A DNA stretch of 64,000 bases from an uncultured Coriobacteriaceae bacterium (GCA_944319885.1 CALUFC010000001.1:310001-374000); one strand, 5' to 3'. Counted from the first letter of the stretch, positions 46,973-57,004 are shown. Notes: generated from the letters alone by a model not told the origin. Program-made: numbers and translations.

Positions 46973-47626
46973 ATGTCGCGCGCGAAGAAGACGCTCGCTG
47001 CGCCCTATGCGCCGCTCGATGGCGTGAACGAGGCGGGCCTTGCCGTGGGCGTGCTGCTGATCGATACCGATCCAACGAACCAGGAGACCGACAAGGTTGA
47101 CATCACGACCACGACGGCCATTCGCATGATGCTCGATAGCTGCGCCACGGTGGACGAGGCGCTCGCGCTGCTCGGCCAATACGACATGCATTCGAGTGCA
47201 AACAGCTGCTACCACTTCCAGATCGCCGACGCCTCGGGTGATTCGGCCATCGTTGAGTACATCGACAACGAGATGAGCATCCTCGAGCCCGGCGACGAGA
47301 CAACCATGGGTGCGCTGTCCGGCGCGGACGGCGTGACCTATCAGGCGGCGACGAACTTCCTGCTTACACCCGGCGAATACGATTTCGGCGGCGGCCAGGA
47401 CCGCTACCAGGTGCTCATGGAGACCCTGATGGCGGCGGGCGGCGTGCTCTCTGAGGAGGATGCGATGGGGCTGCTCCAGAGCGTGTCGCGCGAGGTGCAG
47501 ATCCGCGACGACGGCAGCGTGTTCCAGACGCAGTGGTCGGTCGTCTACAACCTCGACGACCTCACCGCATCGATCATCATGGGCGGCACCTACGACGAGC
47601 CTGCCTACGAGGTGAGCCTGGGTTAG
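46973..47626 (+). pseudogene. Fragment of an Ntn-hydrolase (choloylglycine hydrolase / acyltransferase-like), N-terminus missing
   Basis: A 217-residue frame matching the C-terminal part of the linear amide C-N hydrolase / penicillin acyltransferase-like superfamily: PLDGVNEAGLAVGVLL, then TTTTAIRMMLDSCATVDEAL. Family members have an N-terminal catalytic Cys roughly 100-150 residues before the DGVNEAGL motif; here only about 15 precede it. Upstream the frame stays open only to a TAG at 46886-46888 and shows no family residues. It is probably inactive, though the ATG at 46973 behind GAAGGAG could still be translated. Confidence 0.6.
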
Positions 47627-47654
47627 CGTTGCCTTGACATATCATGCGTTCGAG

Positions 47655-47690
47655 CGCGCGGTCGGCTTCTGGTGCTGGCCGCGCGTTTTT
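47655..47690 (+). terminator. Intrinsic terminator after the hydrolase fragment
   Basis: CGCGCGGTCGGC (47655-47666) pairs with GCTGGCCGCGCG (47674-47685), followed by TTTTT. Confidence 0.88.
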
Positions 47691-47733
47691 CTATACACGC
47701 GCATACTTCCGTGTGGTATCTTGAGTATGTAAT

Positions 47734-47753
47734 ACGCATGCAAAACGCATGCA
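47734..47753 (+). promoter_or_regulatory. Direct-repeat operator candidate upstream of vapBC
   Basis: ACGCATGCA occurs at 47734-47742 and again at 47745-47753, exactly one helical turn (11 bp) apart, 20 bases before the antitoxin start. Each contains the palindrome GCATGC. Ribbon-helix-helix antitoxins commonly repress their own operon through such tandem sites. Confidence 0.5.
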
Positions 47754-47773
47754 TTGAGGCGAGAGGGGAACAA

Positions 47774-48130
47774 ATGCCCGCCTTGCAGATTCGAGAATTT
47801 CCGCAGGATGTTTACGAAGAGCTCAAGACCTGTGCCGAGGAGGAGCACCGCAGCATCTCTCAGCAGGCGCTTGCCATCATCGAGGGGTTTCTTGCCGAGC
47901 GTAAGCGCCAGCAGGAGGTCGCGGCAATCGTGGATCGCGCGGTGCCGCTTCCCCCCAAGCCGTGGGAGCCGGATTACCGTGCCTATCAGCGCAGCGAGGC
48001 GGATCGCAAGGAGCGCCTCGAGCGTCGGCGTGCGGTATTCGCCAGCATCGATGCACGCGAGCCGTTTGAGGTCCCCGAGGATTTCCCCTCTATCGAGGAG
48101 ATTGTGCGCGAGATGAGGGATGAACGATGA
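47774..48130 (+). CDS. VapB/FitA-like ribbon-helix-helix antitoxin
   Basis: A 118-residue protein. The N-terminal 45 residues (LQIREFPQDVYEELKTCAEE then SISQQALAIIEGFL) are a ribbon-helix-helix DNA-binding module of the FitA type. The rest is charged and helical and likely wraps the toxin. AGAGGGGA precedes ATG 47774. The stop overlaps the toxin start (ATGA), the usual arrangement for such pairs. Confidence 0.82.
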   Translation: MPALQIREFPQDVYEELKTCAEEEHRSISQQALAIIEGFLAERKRQQEVAAIVDRAVPLPPKPWEPDYRAYQRSEADRKERLERRRAVFASIDAREPFEVPEDFPSIEEIVREMRDER

Positions 48131-48630
48131 AGGTCGTGCTCGACTGCAGCGCTGCTGTTGAGATGGCTCGCCATACGCCGAAGGGCGATGTGTGTCGATC
48201 GCACTTAGCCATGAGGGGTGATGATGAGGTTCTCGCCCCAGATTTGCTCTACGCCGAGGTAGGCAGTGCTATGGCGAAATACGTGCGCGCTGGGCTTGCC
48301 ACTATGCAGGAGGCGGAGGGTATTGTTCGCGATGCCATAGAGCTGGTTGACACCGTCGTTCCAATTGGAGCGTTGCATGAGGAGGCGTTTGCCGAGGCGG
48401 TGCGTTTGGGGCATTCGGTCTACGATATGTTCTACTTCGTGTTGGCGCGCCGCAATGCTGCGACGCTGTATTCGTTTGACAAGCGCCTGAATGCCCTGTG
48501 TGAACGAGAGGGCATCAGCTGCATCCATGAGCTTAATGCGAGTGAGTTGCTCGCGCGGCGAGGTGGCAAGGACACATCGGGTACCGTTAACGCGGGTGAT
48601 GGTGGACCCGGCTCGACCGTCTCACCATGA
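48127..48630 (+). CDS. VapC-like PIN-domain toxin
   Basis: A 167-residue PIN-domain ribonuclease. The acidic site is visible as D6 (VVLDCSAAVE), E44 (LLYAEVGSAM), D100 (HSVYDMFYFVLA) and D118 (YSFDKRL). VapC toxins cut RNA, often tRNA, when freed from the antitoxin. The C-terminal 20 residues (Gly/Asp-rich) extend beyond the PIN fold. The gene shows no damage. The target is unknown. Confidence 0.83.
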   Translation: MKVVLDCSAAVEMARHTPKGDVCRSHLAMRGDDEVLAPDLLYAEVGSAMAKYVRAGLATMQEAEGIVRDAIELVDTVVPIGALHEEAFAEAVRLGHSVYDMFYFVLARRNAATLYSFDKRLNALCEREGISCIHELNASELLARRGGKDTSGTVNAGDGGPGSTVSP

Positions 48631-48684
48631 ATTCATGCATTTTCCTGCTGGTGCACGGATTGCTTGGGTGCTAACATACAGACC

Positions 48685-48957
48685 AACGCGTTGACGGAGA
48701 GGGTTGCACCCGCCGCGTCGCCGCACAGAGAGGGAGGGTCACCGGCTGAAAGCCCGCCCGCGGAGGCAAGGATGCAGCGTTCACTCCCGAGCAGCGACCT
48801 GAACGGTCTGTCATACACAGATGCCAGTAGGGAAGCCGTTGCCCCACGATACGGGGCCAAAGGGGGCACGTGGGGAGACATCCCACGGCCAAGCAAGGTG
48901 GTACCGCGGATTTTTACCGTCCTTGGGCAGGAAATGAGCCCGAGGACGGTTTTTTGT
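48685..48957 (+). ncRNA. T-box riboswitch, phenylalanine type, with terminator
   Basis: The leader of pheST contains the T-box core AAGGTGGTACCGCG at 48895-48908, which pairs with the 3' end of uncharged tRNA. A likely specifier codon TTC (Phe) is at 48780-48782 near the end of stem I. An intrinsic terminator, ACCGTCCTTGGGC (48916-48928) pairing with GCCCGAGGACGGT (48938-48950) plus T7, ends it. Uncharged tRNA-Phe would favour the antiterminator and switch on pheST. The 5' boundary is approximate. Confidence 0.9.
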
Positions 48958-49034
48958 TCGATGCCGTGGCGCGCGAGCAGCCGAACTCGGGGGATCCCGC
49001 GACGCAGGGATCTGAACGACATGAAAGGGACAAC

Positions 49035-50111
<1,077 letters not shown>

Positions 50112-50164
50112 CCGGCGCATGGGGCAGGTACCTTTTTCACCTTTGGATAGGAAGAGATAGCAAG

Positions 50165-52627
50165 ATGAAAGTTTCGCTAAACTGGCTCCGCGATCTGATC
50201 GATGTGCCGGAAACGCCTGAGGAGCTCTCGCGCGAGTATATTCGCACCGGTACCGAGGTCGAAGCGATCGACACCGTGGGCGAGGCGTTTGAGCACGTGG
50301 TCACCGCCCAGGTGGTTTCCAAGGAGCCGCATCCCGATTCCGATCACATGTGGGTCACGATGGTCGACGTGGGCCGTTTCAATCTGGGCGAGGATGGCGA
50401 GCCCGCTCCGCTGCAGATTGTCTGCGGCGCCCAGAACTTCGAGGCGGGCGATCATATCGTGACGGCGCTTGTAGGTGCCAAGCTTCCCGGCGGTATCAAG
50501 ATCAAGAAATCCAAGCTGCGCGGCGTGGTGTCGTGGGGCATGAACTGCTCGGCGCGCGAGCTTGGCCTGTCGGGTGATCACTCCGGCATCATGATCCTGC
50601 CCGAGGATGCGCCGGTGGGCGTGCCGTTTGCGGAGTATCACAACACGGCCGATGCGGTGCTCGACTGCGAGATCACCCCCAACCGTCCCGATTGCCTCTC
50701 GATGATGGGCATGGCGGTGGAAACCTCGGCCATCTTCGATCGCGACACGCATATCGAGCTGCCGCAGATCAAGCGCGAGGACACGTCGGTGAGCGTGGAT
50801 GATCTCGTTGATGTGCGCGTGGATGATCCCGCCCTCTGCAGCCGCTACACGGCGCGCGTGGTGCGCGGTGTGAAGATCGGCCCCTCGCCTGCATGGCTTG
50901 CCGAGCGCGTTGCAGCTGCGGGCATGCGCCCCATCAACAACGTGGTCGACGTCACGAACTACGTGATGATGCTCACCGGCCAGCCCCTGCACACGTTCGA
51001 CCTCGGCAAGCTGACCGAGCGCGATGGCCGCCGGCACGTGGTGGTGCGCGCTGCGCACGAGGGCGAGCAGATCGTGACGCTCGACAACGTGGAGCGTACG
51101 CTTTCCGCCAACATGTGTGTCATCACCGATGACGGCAACCGCCCGGTGTGCCTTGCCGGCGTGATGGGCTCGCTCGATTCCGAGATCGATGAGACCACGC
51201 ACGACGTGCTGCTCGAGGCCGCGTGCTTCGATTCGAGCCACATCTCGCGTACGAGCCGCAATCTCTCGCTCATCTCGGAGGCGTCCATTCGCTACGAGCG
51301 CCAGGTCGATCGCACCCGTTGCCCCGAGGTCTCCCGTATTGCGGCGGCGCTCTTCGAGGAGTGCTGCGGTGCCACCGTGGTTTCCGGTGCCATCGACGTC
51401 TATCCGGTGCCCGTCGAGCCTGCGACCATCGTGCTGCGTCCGGCCCGTGCGTGCGCCATCGCCGGTGCGGACATCCCCGCTGCCTTCATGGCGACGCGCC
51501 TGACGCGACTCGGCTGCACCGTTGCCGAGCAGGCGGATGGCGCCCTCGCGGTGACCGTTCCCACCAACCGTCCCGATCTCGAGCGCGAGATCGACCTCAT
51601 CGAGGAGGTCGTGCGCCTTTGGGGCATGGATAGCGTGCCGGCGACCATCCCCGCCGCCAAGAACCATATCGGCGGCTTGACCCACGACCAGCGCCTGGTG
51701 CGCGAGGTCGGTCAGATTCTGCGCGCCTGCGGCCTCAACGAGACGCTTTCGTATGCGTTTGCCGCGCCCGACGACCTTACGCGCTGCGGCATGGTCGACG
51801 AGGGCCGCGGTGTGCCGGTCAAGATCATGCGTCCGCTCGTTGCCGAGCAGTCCGAGATGCGTCGCACGCTGCTGCCGGGACTTCTCACCTCGGTGGCGTA
51901 CAACGAGGCGCACGGCTCGGAGAACGTGCATCTGTATGAGATCGGCACGCTCTTCCATGGTCGCGAGAACGCAAGCCTGCCGAAGGAGCGCCAGAGCGTT
52001 GCAGGCGTGCTCTCCGGTGCCTGGGGCAACATCACGTGGAACCAGAAGTACGCGCCGCTGCGCTTCTTCGATGGCAAGGGCATCGTCGAGGAGCTGCTCG
52101 CGCAGCTGCGTGTCGAGAAGGTGCGCTTCCGTCCAGCTGAGGGCGCGGGCTTTGGCTTCCTGCAGCCCGGCCGCGGTGCCGAGGTGCTTTCGGGCGGCAC
52201 GGTGCTCGGCTGGATTGGCGAGATCCATCCCGAGGTGCGCGATGCCTTCGATATCGCGCTGCCCGTCGTGGCGTTCGAGCTCGATCTCGATAAGCTGCTG
52301 ACGTGTGCACACGACCAGGGCGCCTACGCTGGATTCTCCACGTATCCCTCGGTCGATGTGGACCTTGCCATCGTGGTGGACGAGTCAGTGACCTACGAGA
52401 CGCTCGTTCAGCGCCTGACTTCCGCCGGTGGCAAGCTGCTGCGCGATGTCCGTCTCTTCGACGTGTACCGCGACGAGGAGCGCGTGGGCGCGGACAAGAA
52501 GTCGATGGCGTTTGCGCTTACGTACCGCGCCGACGACCATACGCTCACCTCGGATGAAGTCGAGCGCGTCCATGGCAAGCTCGTGACCAAGGTGTGCCGC
52601 GCCGTGGGCGGCGAGGTGCGCAGCTAG
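50165..52627 (+). CDS. pheT: Phenylalanyl-tRNA synthetase beta subunit
   Basis: An 820-residue subunit beginning MKVSLNWLRDLIDVP. It contains an EMAP/OB tRNA-binding domain (about 40-160), the B3/B4 editing domain (about 210-400), the B5 domain, a catalytic-like core and a C-terminal ferredoxin-fold anticodon-binding domain ending FALTYRADDHTLT. It forms the alpha2beta2 enzyme with PheS. AGGAAGAG lies before ATG 50165. Confidence 0.96.
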   Translation: MKVSLNWLRDLIDVPETPEELSREYIRTGTEVEAIDTVGEAFEHVVTAQVVSKEPHPDSDHMWVTMVDVGRFNLGEDGEPAPLQIVCGAQNFEAGDHIVTALVGAKLPGGIKIKKSKLRGVVSWGMNCSARELGLSGDHSGIMILPEDAPVGVPFAEYHNTADAVLDCEITPNRPDCLSMMGMAVETSAIFDRDTHIELPQIKREDTSVSVDDLVDVRVDDPALCSRYTARVVRGVKIGPSPAWLAERVAAAGMRPINNVVDVTNYVMMLTGQPLHTFDLGKLTERDGRRHVVVRAAHEGEQIVTLDNVERTLSANMCVITDDGNRPVCLAGVMGSLDSEIDETTHDVLLEAACFDSSHISRTSRNLSLISEASIRYERQVDRTRCPEVSRIAAALFEECCGATVVSGAIDVYPVPVEPATIVLRPARACAIAGADIPAAFMATRLTRLGCTVAEQADGALAVTVPTNRPDLEREIDLIEEVVRLWGMDSVPATIPAAKNHIGGLTHDQRLVREVGQILRACGLNETLSYAFAAPDDLTRCGMVDEGRGVPVKIMRPLVAEQSEMRRTLLPGLLTSVAYNEAHGSENVHLYEIGTLFHGRENASLPKERQSVAGVLSGAWGNITWNQKYAPLRFFDGKGIVEELLAQLRVEKVRFRPAEGAGFGFLQPGRGAEVLSGGTVLGWIGEIHPEVRDAFDIALPVVAFELDLDKLLTCAHDQGAYAGFSTYPSVDVDLAIVVDESVTYETLVQRLTSAGGKLLRDVRLFDVYRDEERVGADKKSMAFALTYRADDHTLTSDEVERVHGKLVTKVCRAVGGEVRS

Positions 52628-52638
52628 CAAGCCCTTTG

Positions 52639-52674
52639 GCTGCGGCGGCCCGGTGCGCGCGGGGCCGCCGCAGC
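52639..52674 (+). terminator. Hairpin after pheT
   Basis: GCTGCGGCGGCCC (52639-52651) pairs perfectly with GGGCCGCCGCAGC (52662-52674). No T run follows, so it may be a weak or Rho-assisted terminator. Confidence 0.55.
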
Positions 52675-52747
52675 ATCATTGCAGCGCGTCGCGGTGCGTT
52701 GCGTGCATGGTTTTCGCCATGTGTCTGAGCGAGCGGGGGAGTGCGAG

Positions 52748-53602
52748 ATGCCGAGCTGGAACATCCATATAGCGCAGACGGAGGCTCTGTTCGAGACCCC
52801 CGGCGCCATCGCGCGGCTTGTGCGCGACAGGAACGCCTTTCTATTCGGGGGCCTCGTCCCCGATATCTACGTTGGCTATATGGTCCCTGCGATCGAGCAC
52901 CCCATCGCGTACCGGATAACGCATTTCGCGGCGCCGGCGCACATCCCTAAGCCCCGCGAGCACGAGTTTTGGGACACGTACGTCGCTCCGCATGCGGCGC
53001 GTCTCGGCCTCGATGCACCGACGACGTTCTCGCGTGCCCAAGAGCCAGTTATTCCTGCCTCGTCACTCAAGTTGGAGCAGGATTTCGTGAGCCGCACGCA
53101 TTATCCCGCGCGCTATGTTGACGCCGATCCCCCGGTTGTTCAGGCGTTCGCGCACGATAGCGAGCCCGGCGAAGCGGCGCTCGACCGCGCACTCTTTGAC
53201 TTCGTGCTGGGCGTGTGGTCGCACCTGGTAGCGGATAACCTCTGGAACACCCGCGTCAACGAGTTTCTCGATGCTCGTGGCGGGAAGCCCAGCGAGCAGT
53301 TTCGCATTAAAAAGCAGGGCGATTTCGATGCGTTTGGCAAGACGCTTCGAATTGACTGGGTTCCTCGACCAACGCCGCGCCTCTTGGCAACGGCGGCACG
53401 GTTCCCCCAGTATGCGATCGACGGGCAGACAGCGCTGCTCGCGATCGGCGTCGCCCACGAAACGGTTCGCACCAATCACGAACCGCTCGAACCCTATCAA
53501 TATCGCTTGCTTACCAGCGAGTTCTTCGACAAGACCTTCACCGAGTCCGTTGAGCTCACCAACTGCCTGCTCGAGGAGCGTCTACCAATCTGCCGGAGCT
53601 GA
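52748..53602 (+). CDS. Zinc-dependent phospholipase C-like protein
   Basis: A 284-residue helical protein beginning PSWNIHIAQTEALFE, with an early His cluster, LFGGLVPDIYVG and LGVWSHLVADNLWN. The order (N-terminal Trp/His, PD, SH-D) is that of the bacterial zinc phospholipase C-like domain. There is no signal peptide, unlike secreted phospholipases, so it is probably an intracellular hydrolase of unknown substrate. GGGGGAG precedes ATG 52748. Confidence 0.7.
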   Translation: MPSWNIHIAQTEALFETPGAIARLVRDRNAFLFGGLVPDIYVGYMVPAIEHPIAYRITHFAAPAHIPKPREHEFWDTYVAPHAARLGLDAPTTFSRAQEPVIPASSLKLEQDFVSRTHYPARYVDADPPVVQAFAHDSEPGEAALDRALFDFVLGVWSHLVADNLWNTRVNEFLDARGGKPSEQFRIKKQGDFDAFGKTLRIDWVPRPTPRLLATAARFPQYAIDGQTALLAIGVAHETVRTNHEPLEPYQYRLLTSEFFDKTFTESVELTNCLLEERLPICRS

Positions 53603-53611
53603 TGAATGCCA

Positions 53612-54697
53612 TCATGTTCTCCTTCGATATGGAATCTCCCATGATCCGAGCTTGCTCCAATCCATGAAGAGCAGGCGGTCCAATTCTTTCTCGCGGTCTT
53701 CCATCCATGGCGTTTTCTTCCTGAGGGGGATGTCGAGCTGCCTCTCGACGGTTTCGATGAACGCATGGAAGCCGCGGGGATTGATAAGCGTCTTGTATGT
53801 TAGCGGCACGACCTGGATGCCCATGCTTTGAAGCGCGGCGGTTCGCTCGGCATCCGAGAGAAACGCTTCTGCGTGTTCGTGAATGAATGCGCTTTGGCAT
53901 TCGATGTCCATGTATTGCGCATGGTTTGACGACTCGATGAATATGTCTGCGACGCACGAATCACGATTGGCGAGCCGGCGTGCGGGCTGCGATAGATGGA
54001 TCCGACGGTTGTTTTCCGCGATCGGAATGCCTTCACCTCCCATGCGTCGGGGTAGCTCCAGCTTCAGCGATGAGCGTGCTTCGAAGGGCGACGCCACAGT
54101 TCCATGTATCCATTGAGCTGCGCGCGCCAGCTTTGCATTGCCACGAAGGCCTTTTGTATCCCTTATGAAGCGAAACAGCTCATCGTTGCTTACGAGCGGA
54201 TTGCATGTCCACAGGTCGCTCGTTTTTCCTGATGCATTGGATACCCTCTTCCAGTATCCAAAGCTTGCCCCTTCAAGTTGATGCTGGCACAGCAGCTAAT
54301 TGATTGGAGCTGGAGGACGGTACACGGAAAAGGTCCCGCAGATCTCCATGAGCATCATGGTGAGGTCGACAATATGCATTCTGGGGGCCATGCAGAGCAG
54401 CGTGAACAGCGGGGAGGTAACGGAAAAGCCGAAGTCGGTATCTTGGATAGCGCCTATGGGCATGTGCTCGCATGTACATAGGTGTGTTGTGAGCAACTTT
54501 GCTTTTTGGCGATGGTTACGTTCGTGAACAAGCGTGTGCAACGGGAACCCGATTCCACCGGTACCTGCCGGAAGATCCTCCAGCTCTTTTCTGCCCGTGG
54601 CGGACGAGATTCGCTCAAGGTCGGGCAGCAGATCGAGCACCTGCGGAGGAATGCGGTGAAAACGAAAGGCCGAAATATGTGAGAGCGTGATAGTCAT
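53612..54697 (-). pseudogene. Nuclease-like protein (AbiEi/DUF559-like) interrupted by one in-frame amber codon
   Basis: Two consecutive frames are one reading frame of 361 codons, broken only by TAG at 54298-54296. The first 133 residues (from ATG 54697, SHISAFRFHRIPPQVLDLL) resemble the AbiEi-like N-terminal half common in actinobacterial proteins. After the TAG, 66 sense codons without any start codon lead into VADIFIESS and YMDIECQSAFIHEHAE, a DUF559/PD-(D/E)XK-like region with E-x-Q instead of E-x-K. A single CAG-to-TAG change would explain it. No ribosome site is obvious. Function, if intact, is unproven. Confidence 0.65.
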
Positions 54698-54758
54698 GTA
54701 TACACCGTAGCAACGGCGATGATGGCGATTCGAAATAAATTGAGAAAGTGACGAACGG

Positions 54759-54778
54759 TCTAACAGGCATCTAACAGG
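54759..54778. promoter_or_regulatory. Tandem 9-mer repeat upstream of the broken nuclease gene
   Basis: TCTAACAGG occurs at 54759-54767 and 54770-54778, 11 bp apart, the spacing used by many OmpR-type regulators that bind direct repeats. It lies 62 bases upstream of the minus-strand gene start. Confidence 0.35.
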
Positions 54779-54822
54779 TAGATAACAAAGGCGCCCGGGG
54801 CGTAGGGGAGTGCATAAGATAG

Positions 54823-55003
54823 ATAAAAATGATACTTGATGAGTATCATATGCGAAGTGTGGACGTTTTCCCTGAGATCTCGTTATGACTGGACGAACAT
54901 GCGCTATTTGCGCAGTTGAGCGGGCTGTCAAACAGTGCGCTCTTTGCTTGGAGCCAGAAAGCATCCACACTTCGCATATGATATTTAATCAGTATCATTT
55001 TAT
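54823..55003. repeat. 181-bp element with long inverted ends and terminal dyads (MITE-like)
   Basis: TATCATATGCGAAGTGTGGA at 54844-54863 is the exact reverse complement of 54964-54983. Outside this core the ends also match (ATAAAAATGATACT at 54823-54836 against AGTATCATTTTAT at 54991-55003, one base difference in length). Each end holds a 21-bp dyad: ATGATACT-N5-AGTATCAT at 54829-54849, and a near-copy at 54978-54998. No ORF lies inside. It fills much of the 497-base gap 54698-55194, the rest of which holds only the 9-mer repeats and the pyk terminator. Confidence 0.6.
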
Positions 55004-55128
55004 AAGGTGAAATAGACGCCAAAACAGGGCCCGCACCCGTCAGAGCGAGCAATGTATGTGGGTGATATCGGGGATGAGGCGGCGTTACGCAGCACAATGC
55101 ACGACAGCGTTGAATAGGCGGGTTGATT

Positions 55129-55167
55129 AAAAAACGGCCCCCCCACTCTTAGGAATGGGGAGGCCGC
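55129..55167 (-). terminator. Intrinsic terminator of pyk
   Basis: CGGCC...CCCC at 55135-55144 pairs with GGGG...GGCCG at 55157-55166 with one mismatch. On the minus strand six T's follow (A run at 55129-55134). Confidence 0.85.
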
Positions 55168-55194
55168 GAAGTGTTGGTGGTTGGTGAGGGGGTA

Positions 55195-56655
55195 TTACCG
55201 CACCTGTGCCACGTAGACCACGTTCGTCGATGTGATCTTGTCGGCCAGCGAGACGGAGGTCTTGGGGTCACCAACAGTCACAACGGTGACGTCACCCTCC
55301 TTCACATAGCCGCGCTCCTTTGCCGCCTCGATCGCCTTGGTGACGGTGTTGTCGACGGTGTCCTGGGTAAGCGCTGCGAGATGCGGCTCGACGCCCCAGT
55401 ACATGATCATTTTCTGGACGGCCCACGGATGGCGCGAGAACGCTGCGACCGGGGTGTGCGGATGGAAGTGCGAGATCAGACGTGCGGTGCGTCCCGTGGT
55501 GGTGGGGACGATGATGCAGCGCGCGCCGGTGGTAGTGGCCATGTTCACGGCGGAGAGGCCAACGACGTTGTTGATCACGCGCGTGCCGGTGCTGCCCTCG
55601 GGAACCTGGAGCGGGCCATGCGCCGCAAGGTGCTTCTCGGTCTCGTGGGCGATCGACGCCTGCATCTTCACTGCTTCGACCGGGTACAGGCCGGCAGCGG
55701 TCTCGCCGGAGAGCATCACCGCGTCGGTGCCGTCATAGATGGCGTTGGCAACGTCGGCGACTTCGGCGCGCGTGGGGCGCGGATTGCGAATCATGGAGTC
55801 GAGCATCTGCGTGGCGGTGATAACGGGCTTGTAGGCCGCGTTGCACTTGGCGATGATCGTCTTCTGGAAATGCGGCACGAGCTCGGCGGGCACCTCGATG
55901 CCCAGGTCGCCGCGGGCGACCATGACGCCGTTGGAGGCTTTCAGGATGTCATCGAAGTTCTTGATGGCCATCGCGCATTCGATCTTGGGGAAGATGCCGA
56001 CATGCTCGCCGCCGTTCTCGTCGCACAGCTTGCGGATTTCGCGCACGGCGTCGCCATTGCGGATGAAGGAGGCGGCGATGTAATCGATGCCCTCGTTGAG
56101 GCCGAAAAGAATATCCTCGCGGTCGCGCTCTGTGATCGCGGGCAGGCCGATGTGCACGTTGGGGACGTTGATGCCCTTGTGCTCGCCGATCTCGCCGTCG
56201 TTCTCGACCACGCAGTGCATGTCCTGACCGTCGACGCTCTCGACCGTGAGCTCGATGAGGCCGTCGTCGATCAGGATCTTGGAGCCCTTCTCAACTTCGC
56301 TGGGCAGGGCAAGGTAATCAAGCGAGATATGACTGGCGTTTCCCAGGAAGTCCTCAGAGGTGGGCTGGGCGGTAACAACGATCTTGTCGCCGGTGTGAAC
56401 GGAAACCTTCTCGTGGTTTTCCAGCAGGCCGGTGCGAATCTCGGGGCCCTTGGTGTCGAGCAGGATGCCGATGGGCGTATCGAGTTCGGCGGCGATGCGC
56501 TTGACGCGCTCGATGCGGCCGCGATGCTCTTCATACGAGCCGTGGCTGAAGTTGAAGCGGGCAACGTTCATGCCGGCGAGAATCATCTCGCGCAGCGTAT
56601 CGTCGTTGTCGCAGGCAGGACCCATCGTGCATACTATCTTAGTGCGCTTGTACAT
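55195..56655 (-). CDS. pyk: Pyruvate kinase
   Basis: A 486-residue glycolytic enzyme that turns phosphoenolpyruvate and ADP into pyruvate and ATP. It begins YKRTKIVCTMGPACDN. NFSHGSYEEH, LLDTKGPEIRTG, the catalytic KIECAMAIKNFD lysine and MVARGDLGIEVP are all present. The C-terminal domain spans about 350-486. It is transcribed alone. A perfect -10 hexamer lies at 56716-56721. Confidence 0.96.
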   Translation of the reverse strand: MYKRTKIVCTMGPACDNDDTLREMILAGMNVARFNFSHGSYEEHRGRIERVKRIAAELDTPIGILLDTKGPEIRTGLLENHEKVSVHTGDKIVVTAQPTSEDFLGNASHISLDYLALPSEVEKGSKILIDDGLIELTVESVDGQDMHCVVENDGEIGEHKGINVPNVHIGLPAITERDREDILFGLNEGIDYIAASFIRNGDAVREIRKLCDENGGEHVGIFPKIECAMAIKNFDDILKASNGVMVARGDLGIEVPAELVPHFQKTIIAKCNAAYKPVITATQMLDSMIRNPRPTRAEVADVANAIYDGTDAVMLSGETAAGLYPVEAVKMQASIAHETEKHLAAHGPLQVPEGSTGTRVINNVVGLSAVNMATTTGARCIIVPTTTGRTARLISHFHPHTPVAAFSRHPWAVQKMIMYWGVEPHLAALTQDTVDNTVTKAIEAAKERGYVKEGDVTVVTVGDPKTSVSLADKITSTNVVYVAQVR

Positions 56656-56715
56656 TCAGACCTCCATCTGACGTTGCTTCTCGCGCTTTCAGGCTCTTTG
56701 CCAGTGTCATCGCGC

Positions 56716-56721
56716 ATTATA
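56716..56721 (-). promoter_or_regulatory. -10 element of the pyk promoter
   Basis: ATTATA on the plus strand reads TATAAT on the minus strand, an exact consensus about 61 bases before the pyk start codon. The hexamer 17 bases upstream (GATGAA) is a poor -35, so an activator or weak basal use is possible. Confidence 0.5.
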
Positions 56722-57004
56722 GTTGAAGCAAGATACCGTTCATCGAGAAATATGCACCGCACACCGTTTTAATCTCATCAGAAGACGATACGTGGTCTAA
56801 CTGCTGGAGCACCAAAAAAGCGCCCAATGCCTGCGGTTTCGCTGGTGTTCATATCGACAGTTCGTCAATCATTGCGTCGGACTGCGATATCGTGTGCGCA
56901 TCTTATGTAGACTTGGGTATATGTCACGCTACGACAGGACGAGGTGCGCGGCGCGGCCAACGGGATCGGGTGGTGCGCTTCACGAAGCAACGGAGGTTGC
57001 GACC

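Noticed and set aside
54698-54970. N-terminal extension of the amber-broken gene to 54970
   Set aside because: The extension would run through the inverted-repeat element and has no family features; ATG 54697 begins the recognisable domain.
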